Counted from the stretch's first letter, positions 1 to 10,492 are shown. The stretch is DNA of 64,000 nt from Aricia agestis (GCF_905147365.1 NC_056420.1:12782001-12846000), one strand, 5' to 3'. Notes: a model not told the origin generated them from the sequence alone. Translations and numbers: made by a program.

Positions 1-2
1 AT

Positions 3-604
3 TCTATATATATATATATATATATATAAAACTCAAAGGTGACTGACTGACATGGTGATCTATCAACGCACATCCCAAACCACTAGACCGATGACTGAAA
101 CTGACTGGCTGAAATTTGGCATGCAGGTAGATATTATAACGTAGGCGTTTTATACGTGGGAGAGCCATGCTTCGGCACGAATGGGCCGGCTCGACCGGAG
201 AAATACCACGTTCTCACAGAAAACCGGCGTGAAACAGCGCTTGCGCTGTGTTTCGCCTAGTGAGTGAGTTTGCCGGAGGCCCAATCCCCTACCCTATTCC
301 CTTTCCTACCTTCCCCTATTCCCTTCCCTTCCCATCCCTACCCTCCCCTATTACCCTATTCCCTCTTCAAAGGCCGGCAACGCACCTGCAGCTCTTCTGA
401 TGCTGCGAGTGTCCATGGGCGACGGAAGTTGCTTTCCATCAGGTGACCCGTTTGCTCGTTTGCCCCCTTATTTCATAAAAAAAAATAAGACATCCGCTAA
501 AAAAGGATTTTGATCAATTCCACCTCCAAGGGGTTAAAATAGGGGATGAAAGTTTGTATATAATAATACTTCTTAACGCGAGCGAAGTCGCGGGCAAAAG
601 CTCG
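3..604 (+). mobile_element. Helitron-like short element carrying a nested SINE
   Basis: The head is a TA-rich run followed by ACTCAAAGGTGACTGACTGA, and the tail is a small GC-rich hairpin (CGCGAGCGAAGTCGCG) followed by GGGCAAAAGCTCG. A second copy at 60856-61088 aligns along its whole length and is uninterrupted. This copy is split by a SINE-like element at 154-487. Helitron-like is an inference from the 5' TC, the 3' hairpin and a CT-type end; both copies end CTCG rather than the usual CTAG. No coding capacity is seen. Confidence 0.6.
154..487 (+). mobile_element. SINE-like element, copy 1 (nested)
   Basis: Full-length copy of the window's commonest repeat. It opens ACGTGGGAGAGCCATGCTTC, has the palindromic core CAGCGCTTGCGCTG, a variable CCCTA/TTCCC pyrimidine tract, a conserved 3' part (GGCAACGCACCTGCAGC, then TTTGCTCGTTTGCCCCC) and an A tail. 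It sits inside the element at 3-604; the intact paralogue at 60856-61088 shows the empty site. Open reading frames across it are repeat shadows. Confidence 0.85.
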
Positions 605-1437
605 TATTATTATATGACTCATAATATTAAGTATATTATGAGTGATACTTATAATATTAAAAGCAGCCAAGTAAACTGTTGATTTTTTGTTTCAGGTACA
701 TTTTTTCAAATGCTATATAATACATATCCATCCAGAAAAATCACGTTTTTCTGAAACGTCTATCATCAAATAAGCTGAACATCAGGTGAGGTGATATTTC
801 AGAATTTAATGAACTACTTGAGTCCGCGTCAGCCATCCATCCATCAGCGGATCCATCGATCACGTCAATTAAAACGCCTCTGTTAATTTTTCGTCCCACT
901 TTAAATTAACGACTTCGGTGAGAGTGCGCCATTTTGAAAAGATTGAGCGACATTTTACAATTAAGGTGGATACGGAAATGTTTTATTTCCGTCAAGTTTT
1001 ACTTTATTAAGGGCCTGTATTCCCAAAAATGGACGATTTTCAAGATTTAAAAGTAGACACAAGTAGACACAAAAATATTGTAATCTAAATTCTGAAAAAA
1101 ATATATGTGTTAGTTATGGATCTAACACAGTGGAATTTATATTCCATTACACAATATCATGAACTTCACTCGATAGAAAAGAATCCCAAAGTTACCTCTT
1201 CTTTTAACGAAATTTCCATGCTATGTCCAAATTATTTGGAATTTTCAGATAATTTTTGCACTGAATTAAAGACAAAGAATATATCTAGGGCGTTTCGTTT
1301 TTTGCCTCGATTTAATTGATGTAAGTATAAAATAACGACGATCAAAAAACTATAAAATAGCAGGCGCAAAGTGTGTGACTGAAAGCGTACCAGCCGAACC
1401 TTGTGTTGCCGAATCCTTGCCTGTGGAAATTTACTTA
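605..1437. other. AT-rich stretch, no gene seen
   Basis: No recognisable exon or complete repeat was found. The only local structure is a short direct duplication of AAGTAGACAC near 1050. The small open frames here have no family features. Confidence 0.5.
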
Positions 1438-1595
1438 GGGTGGGTCGCACCAACTTACTTTAACTATAACTTTAACTTTAATCATAACAAAATGTCATAT
1501 GAACTGTCAAATCCCTAGTAAAAGTCCATAATGGACGCAATATTTGACGATAACCTTAACCTTAACTATAACAACGCCTCTGGTGCAACCCACCC
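1438..1595. mobile_element. 158-bp MITE with TTA target duplication
   Basis: The ends are GGGTGGGTCGCACCA and its near-perfect inverse (one mismatch in 15), flanked on both sides by TTA. Subterminal sequence is rich in TTAACTATAACTTTAAC-type motifs. A 3-bp TTA duplication with GGG ends suits PIF/Harbinger MITEs, which is an inference. A larger relative is at 16804-17161. Confidence 0.8.
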
Positions 1596-1690
1596 TTAAT
1601 ATAGACGTTTGGTTCGAATTCGAAAGGGACGATTTGATCCCCCTTGATTCTAGGTCGAGAAATGTACTGATAGGTATTTTCAGCTCTCAA

Positions 1691-1816
1691 GTACTATCAG
1701 AGAAGTTAATTCTTGGCAGATTACGGACCTACGTAGTTTAGTCGAACCAGCCGACAGATCACGACGTGTCCTACATAAAATTGACGTAATCCGACCAATG
1801 ACGCAGATCCGGAATT
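1691..1816. mobile_element. Truncated MITE of the GTACCATC-end family
   Basis: The left end and interior match the copies at 19219-19694 and 20863-21021, including GGACCTA near the left end and CCGACAGATCACGA in the middle. The right terminus is lost near 1816. Confidence 0.6.
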
Positions 1817-2040
1817 TTCAAAACACGTGAATTAATTCTATTTAATTATTTATACAAAGGGTCTGTACGTTTGTGCGTAAGTAGATGTGGCCACGTGTAT
1901 TGCCGAGTTTTCTGTAAATTAGCTAACAATTAAGGCTCAGGTGCCTCCAATTATGAATAATTGCCCTTTGTAATATTACAGAAATTTTATAACAAATGAA
2001 AGGAAAATGAAACTGGGTAAACATAAGAAGATTACTTATA

Positions 2041-2226
2041 TCCATACTAATATTATTTTGTGTGTCTGTCTATCTGTTACCTCTTTCACGCCAAAACTAC
2101 TGAACCGATTTTGCTGAGATTAATAGGTATGAATATTTTTGAGTCCCGGAAAAGGACATAGGATACTTTTTATCCCGAAAAAATTGTACGGTTCCCACAC
2201 GATAACGAGTTACGGACGTCATCTTG
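2041..2226 (+). mobile_element. Helitron-like element, TACTAATATTAT-head family
   Basis: It begins TCCATACTAATATTATT, then a GTGTGTCTGTCTATCTGTTA stretch, ACCGATTTTGCTGA and GGACATAGGATACTTTTTAT. It ends with a decayed version of the GTTGCGGGCGTCATCTAG terminus. Better preserved copies are at 33414-33622 and 60235-60436. Confidence 0.65.
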
Positions 2227-3070
2227 TTGTAAATAAAATGAAAATCTTTTATTTCAAATCGGTTAAAAATAAACACTTTTAGAATGTCTAGGCCTTCCAC
2301 CTATGCAGGCAAATGAAAAAGTTTCTGCAGGCAAATGAAAAAAATGAAAAATATCTAGCTGCCTGTCTGTAAAGTCTGTCTGTTTCACAGAGATGACGTT
2401 ACTTATAATATAACAATTCACTTTGTTGAATATATTATATTACAGGTTCTCCTTTTATAATAATTTCATTTTCTATCGCATCAGACAAAGACAATTATAA
2501 TTTATACAACTATAAAATTAAATGTAATTATGGATCTTTTTATTACTAACGATTTTTTTATTAATATGTAAATAACCATATCACTAGAAGTAAATGTAAT
2601 TTTAGAGTAACATAACAGTGGTTCTTATTGACTCCAGTAAAACTATTAGCTACTGAAGTAGCTAATAGTAGCTAGAAGTAGCTAATAGTAAAAACGGTGG
2701 TAATTATAGGCTGAAGCCTATAATTACCACCGTTTCAACCCTCGTCAGCGCTTAAGTCATATAATTATAAAGCCAATTATGAAGTGTAAGGGTTTTGAGC
2801 TATGGTATTTAATACTATAAATGTATGGATTTATGATATTATTATAGACTAATTAATGATGCCCGAAACTTTGTGAAAAATGACGTATATCGCGAGGGGA
2901 ACCATATTACTTTCTGCCATTGTAAACTGTAATAAAAGAAGAAAAAGAAATTGTATTTCGATACACATAGGCACAATTAGGTATTACAAAAACACGAATC
3001 AAAGTAAGTTTATAAACATCATAATCCATTCAATGTTTTAAGTGATAAGAGGTAACATACGCTTTTCAGT
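2227..3070. other. AT-rich stretch with one perfect hairpin
   Basis: No exon was recognised. The notable structure is a hairpin at 2692-2735: two perfect 21-base arms (starting AAACGGTGGTAATTATAGG) around a 2-base loop, preceded by tandem AGTAGCTAATAGTAGCTAGA motifs at about 2645-2690. Confidence 0.6.
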
Positions 3071-3755
3071 TGTAATAAGGGCGAGCTGTTGGGGAGTAGC
3101 GACCCCACGTACCCAAGTGCTTCCAGGGAAGCCTCTGTTCTCCATCTCCAGCTTGCCTTCACCGGCCAGCCGGAGTGAACACTGACGGAGAATCAGGCCT
3201 TACCTCCCTTGCCTTAAACGACCGGTCAGAGTGAGTCGCAAGAGCTTCGGCTCGGAGGGAGGATGTGAAGCGTAAGTGGCGAGTGGGCGATGTGATGGGA
3301 CCCTCTGAGGGTGCAAATGATCGGCGTTTAAAGTCCAGCGACACCTCTCCTGCCTCAAGCCGCTCTGTCAACGTGCGTGCGACCATTTTGAGGGGCCCAT
3401 TCAAAGAGTTGGCGAGTCACCGTCTGACAACTTTATGATACATGTTTCCACGTTGTATCGGCAGACACCATAGTCCTTCCATAGTCCCAGTTACCCAGTC
3501 CACTAGCACCTCACCCCCACAGCCCGGTATCATTTCTAATGGATTTTAGAAATGGATATTCCCTGTAACAGTCCTACACTGGCCGCTGGCTCTCCTTGGT
3601 CGTACTCCCATAGTGCGGACAGGGATAGTCACCGGCCAGTGTCACATAACATTTAGATTAAAACTGTGTAACGGGCCTCTACGTGTTGGCTTCGGCCCTA
3701 CGCATGCCTTCCAAAGGCGCGGGATTTAATTGCCCGTGAGCAAGGAAAACAATAA
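3071..3755. mobile_element. GC-rich repeat block, probably a LINE fragment
   Basis: About 680 bases clearly richer in G and C than the flanks, with sharp AT-rich boundaries. The right end runs GCCCGTGAGCAAGGAAAAC into a short AATAAT tail, the kind of end left by non-LTR retrotransposons. No reverse transcriptase or endonuclease motif is visible and the short frames have no family features. A LINE origin is an inference. Confidence 0.4.
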
Positions 3756-4007
3756 TAATATCGTATCAAATAGTCATTACATAAAACGTAACAAAATTTA
3801 TCTTAAAACTTATTTTAAAACTGCTTTTTTATTACACAGATCGGTGACTAATTGGTTAAGTTTATAATGAAGCAATTAATAAACACTCGACGACGCTTGA
3901 TTATTTTAAAATGTCTGTAAAGTGAATTTAATAGAGATAGTTTGTGATTAGTTTGTCTGTCGGCGGCGGTAGGGATGCGCCGAGCCGATATTTTATTAAA
4001 ATAATAT

Positions 4008-4344
4008 ACCTTTTTTTTATGATAATATAAGGGGACAAACGAGCAAACGGGTCACCTGATTGAAAGCAACTTCCGTCGCCCATGGACACTCGCAGCATCA
4101 GAAGAGCTGCAGATGCGTTGCCGGCCTTTTAAGAGGGAATAGGGTAATAGAGGAGGGTAGGGATGGGAAGGGGAGGGAATAGGGGAGGGTAGGAAAGGGA
4201 ATAGGGTAGGGGATTGGGCCTCCGGTAAACTCACTCACTCGGCGAAATACAGCGCAAGCGCTGTTTCACGCCGGTTTTCCGTGAGAACGTGGTATTTCTC
4301 CGGTCGAGCCGGCCCATTCGTGCCGAAGCATGGCTCTGCCACGT
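4008..4344 (-). mobile_element. SINE-like element, copy 2
   Basis: Minus-strand, nearly full-length copy: a T tract at 4008-4018 is the complement of the A tail, and the ACGTGGCAGAGCCATGC head lies at the right. The last stretch before the tail reads ATATTATC instead of the usual ATTTCAT. Confidence 0.85.
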
Positions 4345-4407
4345 CTTTTATAGATATGAAAAAAGAGAGGAATAATATGGACATTTTTGTTTTTCAAGTG
4401 AATCTAG

Positions 4408-4511
4408 ACGTCTGTTACCTTTTCACGCCCAAAACGCTGAACTGTTTTTGCTGAAATTTGTTATGGAGATACTTTGAGTCCTTGGAAAGGACATAGGATA
4501 CTTTTTGTACA
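4408..4511 (+). mobile_element. Fragment of TACTAATATTAT-head element
   Basis: Contains GTTACCTTTTCACGCCCAAA, the CTGAACTG...GCTGAAATTTG block and GGAAAGGACATAGGATACTT. Both termini are missing. Confidence 0.55.
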
Positions 4512-4809
4512 AATTAAGATTAATGTGTAATAAATACAAAAACAAGAGCAAAAACCTGATTATTCATGATTAACTTTAATCCAAACTGGTTCAATTGAGA
4601 CATGAAGTTTTGGCAAATAACGTGTTGCAGCGACACGTGGTTTCTAGTTTCTACGAATTTCCATGAAGTTTCCTCGCTAACTTCGTGTCGCTTACTACGG
4701 AGGGACTCACTGTAATTCATGGAAAACTAGTAATACTGGTTTCGGTTAGTACATCATGTCAAGTATCATGATGTTCACTACAAAATTATTTCAGGCGAAC
4801 TTTTTGTTG

Positions 4810-4966
4810 TAGGGCAATAATTCAGGCTGCAACGCGACACGTAGATGTATTTCTTTTATATGGATTTGACAGATTCGCAAGACGTCTCACGCAATTGAAA
4901 TCTGTGAAATCCATACAAATTTATGCCGCGCCTCACCTCGCCTCGCCTCGTCGCGTTGCGGTGACC
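4810..4966. mobile_element. MITE, GGGTCAATTCAG family, copy 1
   Basis: The left end has AATTCAGGCTGCAACGCGAC and the right end has the inverse CGTCGCGTTGCGG. The interior has GACGTCTCACGCAATTGAAA, shared with the copy at 7369-7526. It abuts a second copy. Confidence 0.65.
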
Positions 4967-4968
4967 CA

Positions 4969-5148
4969 GGGCCAATTCAGGCTGCAACGCGACGCGTAGA
5001 TGCCGTGAGATGCATATTTTCAGAAAAATATATTATTGATTTGACAGAGTTCAATGTAACTTGCATGACGTCTCATACAAGTAAAGTCTGTCAATTCAAT
5101 ACTTTAGAAATGTATATCTACGAGTCGCGTTGATGTCTGAATGGGCCC
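4969..5148. mobile_element. MITE, GGGTCAATTCAG family, copy 2
   Basis: Ends are GGGCCAATTCAGGCTGCAAC and an inverse copy running to GGGCCC near 5148. It lies directly beside copy 1, in the same orientation judged from the shared interior motif. Confidence 0.65.
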
Positions 5149-5195
5149 TTAGGTTAAGATTATCATATATTCTTTCAAGTTTTCAGTAGTTATAT

Positions 5196-5722
5196 ATCAA
5201 GCATGTACTAAGGAAACATTATTATCGAGCATGTATTAAGGAAACATTATAATCGAGCATGTATTATGGAAACATTATTATCGAGCATGTATTAAGGAAA
5301 CATTATTATCGAGCATCTATAAAGGAAACATTATAATCGAGCATGTATTATGGAAACATTATAATCGAGCATGTATTAAGGAAACATTATAATCGAGCAT
5401 CTATAAAGGAAACATAATCGACCATGTATTATGGAAACATTATAATCGAGCATGTATTATGGAAACATTATAATCGAGCATGTATTAAGGAAACATTATA
5501 ATCGAGCATGTATTATGGAAACATTATAATCGAGCATGTATTATGGAAACATTATAATCGAGCATGTATTATGGAAACATTATAATCGAGCATGTATTAT
5601 GGAAACATTATAATCGAGCATGTATTATGGAAACATTATTATCGAGCATGTATTAAGGAAACATTATAATCGAGCATGTATTATGGAAACATTATAATCA
5701 AGCGTGTATTAAGAAAACATTA
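5196..5722. repeat. 28-bp minisatellite, about 19 copies
   Basis: The unit is close to ATCGAGCATGTATTATGGAA followed by ACATTATA. Unit variants have TATTATGG, TATTAAGG or CTATAAAGG after the GCAT. The rare CATCTATAAAGG unit occurs at about 5313 and 5397, exactly 84 bases (three units) apart, which suggests duplication of a multi-unit block. One unit near 5415 is six bases short. Confidence 0.9.
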
Positions 5723-5940
5723 TTTTTTACATTCTCCTTAGATCGGATGCATCCCTAGTGTGTGAAGTTGGGGCGTTTAAGTGTGTTATGACACATGTTG
5801 TGCCGCTCGATAAAACGATATGCTTGTTATGCACGTCGAGTGCAGTGTGAAATCGGATTTGTGATATGTTTCCAATCAGTCTTTACGAGACTACGGCAAA
5901 ATGAAGCTGTTGTTTGGGAGCGTATGTATGTACCGATCTA
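5723..5940. other. Single-copy-like spacer
   Basis: Lies between the minisatellite and a nested MITE. More GC-balanced than its surroundings, but no exon, splice pair or repeat was recognised. Confidence 0.4.
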
Positions 5941-6453
5941 CAGTGTGTCACAAAAATAAGTGATAATACTTTAAGGTGTGCACGTGTCCCTTATACAGTA
6001 TGTAACAAAAATAAGTCATAATACTTTAGGGTGTGTACGTGTTCCTTGTAGAGAGTTCACTGTGAAAAAGCAGCTTTGAAAGACGAAAATTTTTTTTCAC
6101 TTTTGTATGGGCAAGAGCCCGAGCGTCACGAGTTTCCCCATATAAAAGTAAAAAAAAATTTTGGTCTTTCAGCGCTGCTACTTTCACAGTGAACTCCCTA
6201 CAAGGAACACGTATACGCCCTAAAGTATTATTACTTATTTTTGTTACACTCTGTATAGAGTTCATTGTGAAAGTAGCAGCGCTGAAAGATAAACTATTAA
6301 CTTTTGTATGGACAAATTCATGAACGCTGGGCGCTTGCCCATACGAATCACAAAATACTTATCTTTCAACGCTGCTGCTTTAACAGTGAATTCCATATAA
6401 GGGACACAATATACACACCCTTAAGTATTTAAATTTAGTTTTGTTACACTCTG
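5941..6453. mobile_element. Foldback MITE X, split by a copy of itself
   Basis: The outer ends are CAGTGTGTCACAAAAATAAG and the inverse TTTTGTTACACTCTG, flanked by TA at 5939-5940 and 6454-6455. The arms of the family are about 100 bases. The interior is interrupted at 5996-6253 by a second family member; removing that insert restores a continuous arm of the same length as other copies. Confidence 0.8.
5996..6253. mobile_element. Foldback MITE Y, inserted into MITE X
   Basis: Full copy with ends CAGTATGTAACAAAAATAAG and its inverse, flanked by TA on both sides. The arms (about 100 bases each, including GTTCACTGTGAAA and CTTTCAGCGCTGC) surround a short centre. The TA duplication suits Tc1/mariner-type MITEs (inference). 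Other copies: 36957-37192 and 61319-61574. Confidence 0.85.
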
Positions 6454-6705
6454 TATATTTAGACCCGTATAATAACTGCCCTTGAAAACTAACCACAGTG
6501 AATGCAAATTGAGTAACCATTAAACGAAGCTGAGCCCATTTACCCGTTTTAATTCTTAGTTATTATAATATGAAATATGATCGGGCCTCATTCTGAAATG
6601 TCAGCCGCAGCTAACAGAAAAATAATGTTCATTTATTACTGTTCCTTTATTTAAATGGTGTGAGGAACGATTATAATAGGGCCAGTAAGTGTATTTACAA
6701 ATACT

Positions 6706-7200
6706 AGAGATCGCCCAATGGTCGAAATTCGACCTTAGTTTCAACGACATTAGGACTACTACCTATATTTTGGAAAAAAAAATATTGACTTTATCATATT
6801 TTTTTCAACTCTTGTTCCCAGAGGATTCAGCTGATCTCAGACTGGCCGTTTAAGCATTGTCTGATATTATCTTAGATTCAATAAAAAAAAACTATAATCC
6901 ATTTTCAATTTGTCACCTTGTTGTCAACAGACTTCAACCATAAATAAAAGAGTATAATTCGTATAATATATAGGTCTGTCACTCAAAAATCTGTTATTTT
7001 TCCTAGTGTGTGTGTTGTGTTATGTTATGTTTTATTTGTTAGAAAATGTATGATAAAAGTATAATTTCAAAATAATATTAGCTCGATGCACTCCTTCACC
7101 ATATAAACTATAACTGTGCAAAATTTCATTCACCTACGTTTCCCCATTTTTTGTCAAAAGGGATACAAAGTTTTTGGCTCACGTATTAATATATAGATTA
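6706..7200 (+). mobile_element. Interspersed repeat, AGAGATCGCCCAATGG family, copy 1
   Basis: Begins AGAGATCGCCCAATGGTCGA and ends near GGCTCACGTATTAATATATA. A near full-length inverse copy is at 49282-49735 and a shorter one at 32296-32626. No coding sequence; superfamily not recognised. Confidence 0.7.
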
Positions 7201-7788
7201 TTGCATAGCTTTTACAGCGGCCTTTGGCGCAGCGACCGAATCAAGAAATTCCGTAACGAAAAAACCTAACACCCACCAATCCAACGGGTGGGCGGTGCGG
7301 CGTTGCCAGACTTCGGTACGGTCAGCATGTCAATGTTTGTTTGCGTGCGACTACACGTAGGCGAATCAGGGTCAATTCAGCCCGCAACGCGAAGCGTAGA
7401 TGCAATATATTTTCTAAATTTGTATGGATCTGACAGATTTACAAGACGTCTCACGCAATTGAAATATGTCAATTCAGTATTTTAGAAATGCATATCTACG
7501 CGTCGCGATGCGGTCTGAATTGACCCTTATAATTGCATAAGTTAATAAAAATGCTATACAATAGCTTTCCCGTTACAGTTCCCGAGTTATTTAACTCGCA
7601 TGCGTCTACTCACACGCACACAAACGCTGTGCCGCTTCTCCGGTCAGTGCAGCGAGCACCACACCCCGAGATACACCGAGCTGAAGTCTGCCGAACTGAA
7701 ACGACGTTAGACGAATGTTAGGTATTTTTCGTTACGAAATTTCTTGATTCGGTTGCCGCGCTCAAAGCCTGCGACAGAAGCTATGCAA
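7201..7788. mobile_element. Terminal-inverted-repeat element with nested MITE
   Basis: The ends TTGCATAGC and GCTATGCAA continue into about 75-base inverted arms that include CCGAATCAAGAAATT and GTAACGAAAAA. Inside is GCGGCGTTGCCAGACTTCGG, shared with a fragment at 17700-17790. A GGGTCAATTCAG-family MITE (7369-7526) is nested in it. No transposase frame. Confidence 0.65.
7369..7526. mobile_element. MITE, GGGTCAATTCAG family, copy 3 (nested)
   Basis: 158 bases with ends GGGTCAATTCAGCCCGCAAC and the inverse CGCGTCGCGATGCGG...GAATTGACCC. Best bounded member of the family; nested in the element at 7201-7788. Confidence 0.75.
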
Positions 7789-8136
7789 ATAGCTTAAAAA
7801 CTAGATCAAAATCCACACACACGGTCGGTATTTTATCCGTTCGTATGGAAACCTTGATAGTCGATCTCACTCGATCCAAACCAGACCCTAATTTTGGTGG
7901 CCGAATAAACAATAGAAAATTCATCCGCATTTCCCGTACATTTGTTCCGGGATACCCGGGTTATTCCGGAATTCCCGTGTTATTCCGGAATTGCTCTACG
8001 GAACCCGATATGTCTCCTGAGGGATAGTTTGATTGCTGGGCGGATATCTGAGAAATGGAAGAACTCATTGATTTTATGATTGATGCGGGAATGGGGTTCT
8101 TATTCTGTTCAATAGAAGTGAGATGCTAAATCCATA
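7789..8136. other. Spacer, no gene seen
   Basis: Contains a 20-base tandem echo of GTTATTCCGGAATT at 7969 and 7989. No exon or known repeat identified. Confidence 0.45.
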
Positions 8137-8213
8137 CTGATATTATAAATGTGAATTATAAGGAATATTATAAAAGCGAAGACAGACGGACAGACGTATA
8201 CGTATATACGTAT

Positions 8214-8502
8214 ACGTGGGAGAGCCATGCTTCTCACAGAAAACCGGCGTGAAACAGCGCTTGCGCTGTGTTTTGCCGAGTGAGTGAGTTTACCGGAGGC
8301 CCAATCCCCTACCCTATTCCCTTCCCTACCCTCCCCTATTCCCTTCCCATCCCTACCCCTCCCCTATTACCCTATTCCCTCTTAAAAGGCCGGCAACGCA
8401 CCTGCAGCTCTTCTTATGCTGCGAGTGTCCATGGGCCCCTGAAGTTGCTTTCCATCAGGTGACCCGTTTGATCGTTTGCCTCCTTATTTCATTAAAAAAA
8501 AG
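8214..8502 (+). mobile_element. SINE-like element, copy 3 (5' internal deletion)
   Basis: The head ACGTGGGAGAGCCATGCTTC jumps directly to TCACAGAAAACCGGCG, so about 38 bases found in other copies are missing. The 3' half and A tail are normal. Nested in the element at 8137-9135. Confidence 0.85.
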
Positions 8503-8661
8503 ACACCTATGATCTGTCTGTTTACTGTTACCTCTTTATGCCCAAACCACAGAACTGATTTTGCTGAAATTTGGTATGGCGATACTTTGAGACTTGAGTT
8601 CTGGGAAAGGACATAGGATACTTTTTATCCCGGAAAAATGAACGCGTTTTGGCGCAACGGA

Positions 8662-9126
8662 ATGGGGATTGTCCATTTTTTTTTAATTTTGCTCATTACA
8701 AAAACATTTCGAGGAATAAGGTCAGGGATCGTTTTTCTGTACATAAACGAAAAAAATACCCATTAGTTACTTATATTTTTGAAAAAATACGTTTAACCTT
8801 TGTTTGACCTTCAATGGCGTTAAATTAGCAATAAATTCGACCAACGTTACGTTTCCAACTTTTGGTGAGCTTCTCGTATCAGCTTTCACATAATGAGAAC
8901 TTGAATTTGACGAACCAGCCATTATAAATAAGATTGAAAGGAAATTTTAAACATATGCAGAGGTCGATTGGAGGCCGATGATGACGTCAGAGCGAAACTT
9001 TAAAAAATTATTGAGAAAAAACTAGCCAATGAATTTCAAAATTATTTAATTTATATTCTTAAAATACTCTATTTTAACGAAAAAAAATATAAAAAGTACA
9101 TGTGATTTTTTTTGGACAATGCCCAT
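8662..9126. mobile_element. MITE with ATGGGGATTGTCCA ends (nested)
   Basis: The inverted ends are ATGGGGATTGTCCA and TGGACAATGCCCAT, each next to a homopolymer run. Its position inside the terminal hairpin of the surrounding Helitron-like repeat defines both borders to within a base or two. The interior TTATTGAGAAAAAACTA is shared with the MITE at 23097-23505. Confidence 0.7.
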
Positions 9127-9181
9127 TGCGGGCGTTATATTCAGAACATTAGTTCGCACTTCAATAGTTTTAAGCACTTAA

Positions 9182-9651
9182 GGGCAGGTTATTCCAAATT
9201 CACGTTTCTAGAATGAGTAATTTTTAAAGAAAGCGTCATTCAAAAAAACTGAAAAATATATGCATCATGTGTATAGATACATCTTTTAACTAGTGACTTT
9301 TTTGGTTAGAACCACAATATAGGTAATTTTACTCGATAAAAAAAAATCCGAAACAACCTCGATTTTAAAAACATTTTGAGTTTTATAGGACTTACAGGGA
9401 CTCAATCAAAAAATAATTTGGACATTTCGATTACTATTAAAATGTTACAGGGAACTGATACATGTTTAGTTTAAATAATTTTTTTTATCTGAGTAAAAAA
9501 GTTTTTTCTCCTAATTCGCCCTATCATGGATGCGGCGAGCGTCGTAATCGCCACCGTACAAGGCGCGCTGATATGAATGTTATTTTAATGTCATTTACGT
9601 CGATATTCACACTGCCAGACATCGACCTGCTAATTTAAAAATAACCTGCCC
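9182..9651. mobile_element. MITE with TTAA target duplication
   Basis: 470 bases bounded by TTAA (9178-9181 and 9652-9655), with perfect 12-base inverted ends GGGCAGGTTATT. TTAA duplication is typical of piggyBac-type insertion (inference). No coding sequence. Confidence 0.8.
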
Positions 9652-9657
9652 TTAAGG

Positions 9658-10297
9658 CAGGGGTTCCCAATCTTTTTCAGCCTGTGGCGCAGTTACACGT
9701 CACAATATTTTATCACGGTGCCCTACTCTACCTTTTTTTATATAAGAAAAAGATACATAAAAACCTTTAATAACCTTTAATGATTGTATTTACGTTATGC
9801 AGGTAAATAATAATAAACAAAATATATTTACACGTGGGAGAGCCATGCTTCGGCACGAATGGGCCGGCTCGACCGGAGAAATACAACGTTCTCACAGAAA
9901 ACCGGCGTGAAACAACGCTTGCGCTGTGTTTCGCCGAGTGCGTGAGTTTACCGGAGGCCCAATTCCCTTCCCTATCCTCCCCTTTTCCCTTCCCTTCCCA
10001 TTCCTACCCTCCTCTATTATCCTATTCCCTCTTAAAAGGACGGCAACGCACCTGCAGCTCTTCCGATGCTGTGAGTGTCCATGGGCGATGGAAGTTGCTT
10101 TCCATCAGGTGACCCGTTTGCTCGTTTGCCCCCTTATTTCATTAAAAAAAAAAAATTAATCATCCACCTGTTTCACCTAATTAATAATATTATAATTTTA
10201 TTTTTTAATAATTTGTTGTTTTGTTTTGGATAATGATGGAGGATCGACTCACGGCGCCCCTCTTGCGTTTCCACGGCGCACAGTTTGGGAACCCCTG
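9658..10297. mobile_element. hAT-like MITE carrying a nested SINE
   Basis: The ends CAGGGGTTCCCAA and the inverse TTGGGAACCCCTG match the hAT/Charlie style of terminus (established pattern), and GTGGCGCA/GGCGCACA extends the inverted repeat. About 316 bases once the SINE at 9832-10155 is removed. No clear 8-bp duplication was found. Confidence 0.75.
9832..10155 (+). mobile_element. SINE-like element, copy 4 (nested)
   Basis: Full-length copy with an A tail of about 13. Inserted in the hAT-like MITE, so it is younger than that element. Confidence 0.85.
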
Positions 10298-10492
10298 GGC
10301 CCTGACTTAAGGGGTTTTTAGGTGGAGCTCATTTCCTATTTTCGACATTTCGGAAATAAGAAGAGTAAAAGTATCGACAATATTCGCGTAAACCTAAGAA
10401 ATTAATATGTTATTTTTATAATATTACTACTGACAACGACGAAGACAAAGGAATCGCCCCAAGCCATTATTGATCCAAGTTACACACACTTA

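Larger units (their letters stand above)
8137..9135 (+). mobile_element. Helitron-like element broken by two later insertions
   Basis: The TACTAATATTAT-head family reads from about 8137 to 8213, resumes at 8503 (TCTGTTTACTGTTACC, GAACTGATTTTGCTGAAATT, AGGACATAGGATACTTTTTA) and stops at TTGGCGCAACGGA, then resumes as TTGCGGGCG at 9127. The gaps are a SINE (8214-8502) and a MITE (8662-9126) that landed in the terminal hairpin. Confidence 0.65.

Noticed and set aside
5196..5722. CRISPR-like regular repeat array
   Set aside because: Units are contiguous with no unique spacers and the DNA is eukaryotic; it is a minisatellite.
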